Assembly (NCBI GenBank): GCA_964396185.1
Contig: CAYNEI010000001.1
Span: 227,348-291,347, forward strand
DNA: 64,000 nt
Origin: CAYNEI01 sp964396185
GTDB lineage: Archaea > Thermoplasmatota > SW-10-69-26
Reading direction: 5' to 3'
In this document: positions 58,728 to 64,000 of the stretch, piece after piece
How the letters are laid out: the number at the start of each line of letters is the position of its first letter
How positions within the stretch are numbered: position 1 is the stretch's first letter
Program-made: the position numbers and the translations under genes
Notes under the pieces: generated by a model
Database searches by the model: none
Told to the model about the DNA's origin: nothing
What the model saw: only the letters and a program-made list of their open reading frames with translations

Positions 58728-60134
58728 ATGGTGCGAACCGCGCGAGCCTGGCTTTTGGCCCTGGGGCTGCTCTCGACCGCCCTGGTCGGCTGTCTCAGCG
58801 ACGAGGTGGACCTCGGCAACGAGACCGACGAGACCGAGATCCCGCCCGAGCAGCGCTCTCGGATCTTCCAGGACATGGTAGCCAGCAACGAGGCACACGA
58901 CCACGCCTCCCCAGCGCACCACAACGTCTCCTTCCAGATGGACCAGCTCGACCACCTGGCTCTCGCAGAGCCTGGCGAGGCCTCAGGCGTGCACGCGCTG
59001 GCCATCCGCGGCGACACGATCTTCGCCTCCTCGACCCTGGGTGAGAACCCCGGTTTCGCCGTGGTGGACGTCTCCGACCCCACCAACATGACCGTGCTGG
59101 GCGAATGGCGCAGCCCCACCGCTGTGGGCGGGGACCGCAGCATCGCCGTGAGCGAGGACGCCCAGTACGTCTTCCTGGCCAACGAGGGCGACGTGCAGGC
59201 CCAGGAGCCCGGCGTGCGCGTCATCGACGCCAGCGACCCCGCCAGCATGGAGGAGGTCGCCTACATGCCCATGGACAGCGGGGCCCACACGGTGGAGACC
59301 ATCACCATCGACGGTACGATCTACGTGTTCGCCCTCAACTACGGCGTCCAGACCTTCCGCTTGGTGGAAGCACCCACGGGCGTGAGCCTGGTCAAGGTCG
59401 GCCAGTACACCTTCGCCGGCGACCAGCTCACCAACCCCCCGGACTACGACAACGAAGGCGACTACGTCTCCTGGGGCCTGCGTGCCGTCTACGCCCACGA
59501 CATGCGTGCCGTCCACGACCCCGAGCTGGGGCCCCTGCTCTACATCGCGTACGCCTACCAAGGTCTCCACGTCCTCGACATCAACGCCCCCGAGGCCCCC
59601 CAACTCTTGACCACCTGGGTCCCCCAGGGCGACGGAGCACCCTGGTACACCCACACCGTGGAGGCGGCCTGGATCGACGACCGCCGCGTCGTTGTCGTCG
59701 GTAGCGAGGTCTTCGAGGACCGGCATCTCGACACCCCATCACCGATCTGGGTGCTCGACCTCACCGACATGGACGCGCCTGATCCCCTCCGCTCGACGTG
59801 GGTCAACCCAGCCGGTGCTGGAGCCGACGAGCTGCTCTTCAGCGCCCACTTCTTCCGCATCGAGGACGGCTACGTCCACCTCAGCCACTACCACGGCGGC
59901 GTCTGGGTGCTCGACATCACCACCCAAGAGCGCCAGGCCGACCCGGCCATCGTGGGAGCGATCCTGCCCCACGAGGAAACTGGCTTCCGGCCGGATGCCG
60001 AGGACTGCTGTCTCGGCTGGAACCTGGCTGGCATCCCTGTGGTCATGGACGCCGTGGCCAAGGACGGGGTCACCTTCGCTGCCGACCTCCAAACCGGGCT
60101 CTACGCGCTCCAAGCCGATCCGTTGGCTCGGTAG
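58728..60134 (+). CDS. LVIVD-repeat lipoprotein, second copy type
   Basis: 468 residues. ATG 58728 begins a lipoprotein signal (LLALGLLSTALVGC). LVIVD repeats make up the body: FAVVDVSDPTNMTVLGEWRS, VRVIDASDPASMEEVAYM, LHVLDINAPEAPQLLTTW, IWVLDLTDMDAPDPLRSTW, VWVLDITTQERQADPAI. It is a surface beta-propeller, related to but not a duplicate of the protein at 21-23 kb. Histidine-rich stretches (EAHDHASPAHHNV) could bind metal. The gene follows the tRNA-Pro array. Its function is unknown. Confidence 0.83.
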   Translation: MVRTARAWLLALGLLSTALVGCLSDEVDLGNETDETEIPPEQRSRIFQDMVASNEAHDHASPAHHNVSFQMDQLDHLALAEPGEASGVHALAIRGDTIFASSTLGENPGFAVVDVSDPTNMTVLGEWRSPTAVGGDRSIAVSEDAQYVFLANEGDVQAQEPGVRVIDASDPASMEEVAYMPMDSGAHTVETITIDGTIYVFALNYGVQTFRLVEAPTGVSLVKVGQYTFAGDQLTNPPDYDNEGDYVSWGLRAVYAHDMRAVHDPELGPLLYIAYAYQGLHVLDINAPEAPQLLTTWVPQGDGAPWYTHTVEAAWIDDRRVVVVGSEVFEDRHLDTPSPIWVLDLTDMDAPDPLRSTWVNPAGAGADELLFSAHFFRIEDGYVHLSHYHGGVWVLDITTQERQADPAIVGAILPHEETGFRPDAEDCCLGWNLAGIPVVMDAVAKDGVTFAADLQTGLYALQADPLAR

Positions 60135-60179
60135 AGGGGTAGGGGCACCCGGCCCAACAGTGAAAAGGCTGGGGAGCCC

Positions 60180-60683
60180 ATGTTGGCTACGATGCCCACC
60201 GAACGCTCCACCACGCTGGAGACCCGCGCATTCACGCCCGAGGATGCTGAGGACGTGCACCGCATGATCCAAGCCCTGGCCAAGGCCCGGGGCCGGTTCG
60301 AGAGCAACCTCGTGCTTCGCGGGGACTTCTCCGAGCACTTCCCCGCCTACGTCAACGCCGTCACCAAGGGCGGCTCAGGGGTCGTGCGCATCGCGGAGGC
60401 CGGCGACGGACTCGCCGGCGTGGCCATCGCAGTGGAGACCAAGCGCGACCCGTGGCTGCCCAGCGAGAAGGCCGCAGAGGTCCGGGCCATCTACGTGGAC
60501 CCAGACCACCGCCGCCAGGGCGTGGCTGAGGCGCTCATCAGTGATCTGGAAACGTGGGCGCGGGATCGGGGCCTCTCGGTGCTCAGCGTCCACACCTTCG
60601 CCGACCATCCAGAGGAGGCCGAGGCCATGGAGGCCATCGGGTTCCACCCCTACCGCGTCCAGCTCGAGAAGGACCTCTCCTGA
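60180..60683 (+). CDS. GNAT-family N-acetyltransferase
   Basis: 167 residues. The acetyl-CoA-binding motif A is VRAIYVDPDHRRQGVAEALI then SDLETWARDRGLSVLSVHTF, with the RRQGVAEAL loop contacting the pyrophosphate. Motif B ends with EEAEAMEAIGFHPYRVQLEK. It acetylates an amine of unknown identity; a ribosomal protein or small molecule are both possible. It is followed 11 nt later by the exonuclease gene, whose Shine-Dalgarno overlaps its end, so both are probably one operon. Confidence 0.9.
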   Translation: MLATMPTERSTTLETRAFTPEDAEDVHRMIQALAKARGRFESNLVLRGDFSEHFPAYVNAVTKGGSGVVRIAEAGDGLAGVAIAVETKRDPWLPSEKAAEVRAIYVDPDHRRQGVAEALISDLETWARDRGLSVLSVHTFADHPEEAEAMEAIGFHPYRVQLEKDLS

Positions 60684-60694
60684 CCGGTGAACTC

Positions 60695-61498
60695 GTGCTT
60701 CGCAACTCCTTCATCCTGCTATCCGGCGTGGGCGAGAAGACCGAGCGCGCGCTCTGGCAACACGGCATCCGCTCCTGGACGTGCTTCCACGACGCCGATC
60801 CCAGCCAGCTCCCCTCGCGCGTCCGGCGCCGCGCCGACACGCACGCCCGACAGCTCACTCTGGCCGAGACCCACCTGGGCAACGGCCACACCGCCCCGTT
60901 CGCCCGCTGGCTCCCCACCAACGAGACCTGGCGCCTGCTCGAGGAGGCCGGCGAGAAAGCCCTCTACCTGGACATCGAGACCACGGGCCTCTCCTACCCG
61001 TCCGGGCGCACCACCGTGGTCGGCACCCATACACCCGCCCGCGGAACCGAGCTCCTCGTGCGCGGCGACGACCTCGACAAAGAGGCGATCCAAGCCATCG
61101 TGGACGAGGCGAGTTGTCTGGTCACCTTCAACGGCCGCCGCTTCGACATACCCTTCCTGGAGCGCGAGTTCGGCGTGAGAGCCAGCCACCTCCCCCACAT
61201 CGACCTCATGGGCGCCTTCCGCAAGCTGGGCATCAAGGGCGGCTTGAAGTCCATCGAGAAGCAGCTCGGCATGGGCCGGGAGGGCGAGCTCGAGGACATG
61301 GGCGGCTACGAGGCCGTGCGCCTCTGGCGCCGCTACGAACGCGGGGATCGCGTAGCGCTTGAGACCCTGCTCGAGTACAACCGGGCGGATGTGGTCAACA
61401 TGGTACCCCTGGCCGAGCATGCCTACAAGGAGCTACGGTCCAAGACCCTCGACAGTGTTGATCCGAGCTGGCAGACCAGGCAAGACAAGCTCCCGTGA
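60695..61498 (+). CDS. RNase H-fold exonuclease (YprB-like)
   Basis: 267 residues from GTG 60695, preceded by GGTGA at 4 nt. The N-terminal part (LLSGVGEKTERALWQHGIRS, then WTCFHDADPSQLP) is a helix-hairpin-helix-like recognition segment. The exonuclease domain has ALYLDIETTGLSYPSGRTTV (DxE), CLVTFNGRRFDIPFLEREFG (Asp) and LLEYNRADVVNMVPLAEHAY (final Asp), all three metal-binding motifs of a DEDD-type nuclease. It belongs to the YprB/predicted 3'-5' exonuclease group, probably acting on single-stranded nucleic acid. Confidence 0.86.
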   Translation: MLRNSFILLSGVGEKTERALWQHGIRSWTCFHDADPSQLPSRVRRRADTHARQLTLAETHLGNGHTAPFARWLPTNETWRLLEEAGEKALYLDIETTGLSYPSGRTTVVGTHTPARGTELLVRGDDLDKEAIQAIVDEASCLVTFNGRRFDIPFLEREFGVRASHLPHIDLMGAFRKLGIKGGLKSIEKQLGMGREGELEDMGGYEAVRLWRRYERGDRVALETLLEYNRADVVNMVPLAEHAYKELRSKTLDSVDPSWQTRQDKLP

Positions 61499-61570
61499 GC
61501 CAAGGGTACCTGGAACTTCCACCCAACCCCCACCCGCCTCCTTCTTCCCATCGCACGCCTAGCCCCTTGC

Positions 61571-62068
61571 GTGGCGGAGTGGCCGACGGCCGAGGAGGAC
61601 CTGCGCGCACCCGTTCGCGGCTACCTGGAAGCCCAGGGGTACAGCGTGCGCGATGAGGTGTGGATCAACGGCCGCATCGCGGACCTGTTCGCCTTCACCG
61701 AGGAGGACACCCTGGCCGTTGAGCTCAAGCTGACCGACTGGCGCAAGGCCACCGTCCAGGCCATGGCCTACCAGCTCGGCGCGCTCTACACCTACATCGC
61801 GCTCCCGCTCATCCACGTCCCCAAGGTGATGCGCCAGAGTTCGACCCTGCGCTCGCGCAACGTCGGCCTGCTCGCCGTGGCTCCACCTGAGGGCCCGGGC
61901 TTCCAGCGCGCCGATGGCCTCGAGGACCACGCGCCAGGCCAGCCCCGGGTGCGCGAGCTGCTTGAGCCAGGGCCCAGCCAGCGCTACCTGCCTTTCCTGG
62001 CCGACAAGATCGTGCGGGATGCCAAGCGGCCCAAGCGGGTCTGGACCGCCATGCCTCGGGATTTCTAG
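61571..62068 (+). CDS. PD-(D/E)XK nuclease-like protein
   Basis: 165 residues from GTG 61571. The core resembles a restriction-endonuclease fold: helix (LRAPVRGYLEAQGYSVRDEV), IADLFAF (Asp of the motif), DTLAVELKLTDWRKATVQAM (ExK), then a helix with AYQLGALYTYIALP. Thus the catalytic D-E-K triad is present. The C-terminal part is helical. No methyltransferase neighbours it, so it is probably a repair or housekeeping nuclease rather than restriction. It follows the exonuclease gene on the same strand, 72 nt away. Confidence 0.7.
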   Translation: MAEWPTAEEDLRAPVRGYLEAQGYSVRDEVWINGRIADLFAFTEEDTLAVELKLTDWRKATVQAMAYQLGALYTYIALPLIHVPKVMRQSSTLRSRNVGLLAVAPPEGPGFQRADGLEDHAPGQPRVRELLEPGPSQRYLPFLADKIVRDAKRPKRVWTAMPRDF

Positions 62069-62084
62069 CGGTGCGGCCGGGCCC

Positions 62085-62426
62085 TCAGCCCAGCCGCTCG
62101 ATGAGGCCCTCCAGATCCGCCCTACTGAGCCCGATGCCGCGTCGCCCGTGGGCCCGGTCGACCTCTGAGCCGTGGTTGAATGCGATGACCGTAGGCACCG
62201 CGGCGATGCGGTGCTCGTCCCAAGCCGGGTCACCGTGGGGTCCCATGTTCACGGCGACGGCGGGCATGGGCAGCCGATCGAGCTCCGCGTGCCAGTCAGG
62301 GAGGAAGACGCGGCAGTAGCCGCACCAGTCGCCGTAGTAGAGCACGATGAGGGGCTGACCTTGGCGGATGCGCTCGTCCACGTCCTTGCCGGCGAGCACA
62401 GGCACGCCGGGGTCCAGGGAGCCCAC
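62085..62426 (-). CDS. Thioredoxin-like protein (WCGYC)
   Basis: 113 residues. A thioredoxin fold with active site LYYGDWCGYCRVFLPDW (CGYC) and the cis-proline loop in IAAVPTVIAFNHGSE. The start is a GTG; no upstream start codon exists in frame although the frame stays open for 18 more codons, so the true start is uncertain. It follows the peroxiredoxin gene on the same strand, and may reduce it. Confidence 0.82.
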   Translation of the reverse strand: MGSLDPGVPVLAGKDVDERIRQGQPLIVLYYGDWCGYCRVFLPDWHAELDRLPMPAVAVNMGPHGDPAWDEHRIAAVPTVIAFNHGSEVDRAHGRRGIGLSRADLEGLIERLG

Positions 62427-62469
62427 GGTCAGCCAGTCCCTGAGGGTGTCGAGGTACCGGCCGGGCGTC

Positions 62470-62910
62470 TCACGCCTCGTTCACCTGATCAAGCGCCTTG
62501 CGCACGTGCGGGCCCGGCAGGGGGGAGCGGATCCGCTCCACGATGCGGCCGTCCTGGTCGATGACGAACGTGGTCCGGCGGCCCAGCAAGCCCGTGGCTC
62601 CGTAGGCCTCGTGCACCAGGCCGTCCACATCTGAGAGCAGGGGGAAGTCGAGCTCGTACTTGCCCTTGAACTTGGCATGGGTGCCCGGGTCGTCCTTGCT
62701 GATGCCCACCACCGCAGCACCTGCCTGCTGGAACTCCTGGCGAGCATCCCGGAAGCTGCAGGCCTCTCGCGTGCACCCGGGCGTGAAGTCGCTGGGGTAG
62801 AAGTAGAGCACCAGGGACTGGCCCTCGAAATCCGCCAGGCTCACCAGCTCGCCGTCGGCGTTGGGCAACTCGAAAGGCGGGGCAGGGTCACCAGACGTGG
62901 GGCCAGCCAT
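62470..62910 (-). CDS. bcp: Peroxiredoxin (BCP/PrxQ type)
   Basis: 146 residues from ATG 62910. The peroxidatic Cys is in LYFYPSDFTPGCTREACSFR (TPGC), with a second Cys five residues later (C-x4-C), the PrxQ/BCP layout. Landmarks FELPNADGELVSLADFEG, VVGISKDDPGTHAKFKGKYE and TTFVIDQDGRIVERIRSP complete the fold. It reduces peroxides using thioredoxin, which fits the thioredoxin-like gene that follows. Confidence 0.92.
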   Translation of the reverse strand: MAGPTSGDPAPPFELPNADGELVSLADFEGQSLVLYFYPSDFTPGCTREACSFRDARQEFQQAGAAVVGISKDDPGTHAKFKGKYELDFPLLSDVDGLVHEAYGATGLLGRRTTFVIDQDGRIVERIRSPLPGPHVRKALDQVNEA

Positions 62911-62914
62911 GGGA

Positions 62915-63406
62915 TCACTCGTAGTCCAGCTTGTCCGAGCGCAGCCACGCCAGGTTGTCGAGGGCCACCTGGCAGGACTCGCGCACCTCGATGGCGTCAT
63001 CGTGCACCAGCGAACGCGACAGGATGGGGATCACGCGGTCGTCGTTGATGTTGCCCAGCGCCTCGGCGGCCTCGTGGCGCACCATGGGATGCTCGTCCTC
63101 AAGCAGGCTCTCGTGGAGCACCTCGATCGCGGATGGGTCGGCGATCTGGCCCAAGATGTAGGCGGCCTCGTGGCGCAACAGCGAGGAGGCCGGCTCTCGC
63201 ATGGCCTCCCCGATGGCCTCGACGGCCTCGGGTGTCTTCATGGCGCGCAAGCGGAAGAGCGCCTGCATCCGGTCGAACATGCGGGCCTGCTCGTCGAGCA
63301 CGCGCGCGGTGAGCTCCTCAAGATCCCCCTCCTCGGCGGGTGGGGCGGGGTCGCGGGTCTCCCAGTCCACCTCACCATCGTGGGTCGGGTAGCCTGCCAT
63401 CGTCAT
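62915..63406 (-). CDS. Half-length deoxyhypusine-hydroxylase-like HEAT protein
   Basis: 163 residues. HEAT repeats of the E-Z type carry two His-Glu motifs, LLRHEAAYILGQIADPSAIE and PMVRHEAAEALGNINDDRVI, ending in EVRESCQVALDNLAW. This order (HEAAYxLGQ, MVRHEAAEALG, VRESC-VALD) is very close to one half of eukaryotic DOHH, which has two halves giving four His-Glu motifs that hold a di-iron centre. Here only one half exists, so a dimer would be needed. It is first of the operon with bcp and the thioredoxin-like gene. The DOHH function is inference; a phycobilin-lyase-type HEAT protein is the alternative. Confidence 0.75.
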   Translation of the reverse strand: MTMAGYPTHDGEVDWETRDPAPPAEEGDLEELTARVLDEQARMFDRMQALFRLRAMKTPEAVEAIGEAMREPASSLLRHEAAYILGQIADPSAIEVLHESLLEDEHPMVRHEAAEALGNINDDRVIPILSRSLVHDDAIEVRESCQVALDNLAWLRSDKLDYE

Positions 63407-63538
63407 ACGGCAGCGATGGGCGTGGGGCTGATGAAGCTTGTGGGCCCAGCGAGAGCGGCCGAGCTTGGCGAGCACCGCCCTCGCCCAAGGGTGCGCCAAC
63501 AAGGCTTATGACCCCCTAGCCCACCTGGCTGGCTATCC

Positions 63539-64000
63539 ATGTTCCCCCGAACCACCGTGCTCGCTGTCACCCTGCTCTCCCTCACCGCCGCGCTGGCCGG
63601 GTGCATCGGCCAGGACGACGACCCCGTCGGGGAGCAGAGCCTTCCGGACCCCATCGGCGATCTCCAGGAGCTGGCCTGGAGCGAGGCGAAGCTGCTCGGA
63701 CGGGCCTATCTGGCTGACCAGCCGGCCACGTGCGACCAGTACAACTGCGGGGCCAGCGAGCCCACCATCGAGCTGGCTGGTGACGGCACCATCTACGTCA
63801 GCGGTGTCTGCTGTGTGGGTGAGTCCCCGCCCATCTGGGTGAGCCGTGACGGCGGCGAGACCTTCGATCTGCTCGAGGGCGACGTGCTCCGGGACAACTA
63901 CGGCATCGAGGGCGACTTCGCCATCGACGATGCCGGCAACATGTACTTCACCGACATCAGCGTGGCCAGCGCCTACATCAGCTCCTGGGATGCCGATGGC
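63539..64000 (+). CDS. Asp-box lipoprotein, 5' part (cut by window edge)
   Basis: At least 154 residues, open to the window end. ATG 63539 begins a lipoprotein signal (LAVTLLSLTAALAGC). A CTTATGACC box about 30 nt upstream fits a leaderless start. Visible content is YNCGASEPTIELAGDGTIYV, CCVGESPPIWVSRDGGETFD (an Asp-box), then FAIDDAGNMYFTD, the beginning of a sialidase-like propeller similar to the product at 54.9-56.7 kb. Confidence 0.85.
   Translation, partial: MFPRTTVLAVTLLSLTAALAGCIGQDDDPVGEQSLPDPIGDLQELAWSEAKLLGRAYLADQPATCDQYNCGASEPTIELAGDGTIYVSGVCCVGESPPIWVSRDGGETFDLLEGDVLRDNYGIEGDFAIDDAGNMYFTDISVASAYISSWDADG

Overview
This 64-kb window is GC-rich DNA from a euryarchaeon. Diagnostic archaeal genes are an archaeal-order S10-type ribosomal protein operon with RNase P Rnp1 and an eIF1/SUI1 factor, glycerol-1-phosphate dehydrogenase (archaeal lipid backbone), archaeosine synthase ArcS plus RaSEA, the oligosaccharyltransferase AglB, membrane-anchored LonB, NadM and a DacZ-like diadenylate cyclase. 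Many genes have a TATA-like box 25-30 nt before the start codon, so leaderless mRNAs look common. Protein style (many lipobox or short C-terminal-anchor secreted proteins with LVIVD, Asp-box, kelch and FN3 repeats) resembles Thermoplasmatota and related marine or soil lineages more than haloarchaea; this placement is inference. A heme A/heme O synthase fusion points to aerobic respiration, and an APH-like/acyl-CoA dehydrogenase pair points to fatty-acid catabolism.

Layout. 1-5.7 kb: ribosomal operon on the minus strand. 5.7-14.3 kb: minus-strand genes for a secreted protein, the CtaA-CtaB fusion, a small secreted protein, transaldolase, an AT-richer parallel beta-helix protein, PurM and a membrane FKBP. 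14.35-14.77 kb: tRNA-Asn followed by a long hairpin array. 15-24.5 kb: small secreted protein, EgsA, SNF2 helicase, secreted serine protease, DedA protein, LVIVD lipoprotein, hydrolase and VapBC. 24.6-28.2 kb: ArcS-RaSEA operon and RNase HI. 28.3-34.4 kb: two secreted paralogues flanking a cloverleaf-like structured sequence, a membrane Ser/Thr kinase, an HTH-FHA regulator, an OB-HD exoribonuclease and a nucleotidyltransferase module with a frameshifted partner. 34.4-39.5 kb: phosphatase, kinase-like and acyl-CoA dehydrogenase operon, hydrolase, threonine aldolase. 39.5-50.6 kb: AglB, metallopeptidase, PRPP synthetase, LonB, lipoprotein, NadM, DacZ. 50.8-58.2 kb: aminotransferase, kelch/FN3/PKD protein, Asp-box lipoprotein, PAS protein, TrmB-like regulator. 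58.3-64 kb: tRNA-Pro with a second hairpin array, LVIVD lipoprotein, GNAT/exonuclease/nuclease-like cluster, thioredoxin/Bcp/HEAT operon, and the start of another Asp-box lipoprotein.

The most unusual content is non-coding. Five intergenic elements (about 16.5, 27.5, 31.8, 48.4 and 50.6 kb) are inverted repeats whose arms are strings of degenerate 8-9-nt units of the CACGAAGG/CACAACGG/CGCGGAGA type. Two tRNA genes each run straight into roughly 285-340 nt of consecutive perfect hairpins, and one long hairpin in each array has a similar loop (CCG(A)TAGCG). A separate roughly 100-nt four-way-junction sequence lies between two paralogous secreted-protein genes. Protein-level curiosities are a half-length deoxyhypusine-hydroxylase-like HEAT protein, uS3 with a C-terminal helix-hairpin-helix domain, and a membrane kinase next to an HTH-FHA protein.
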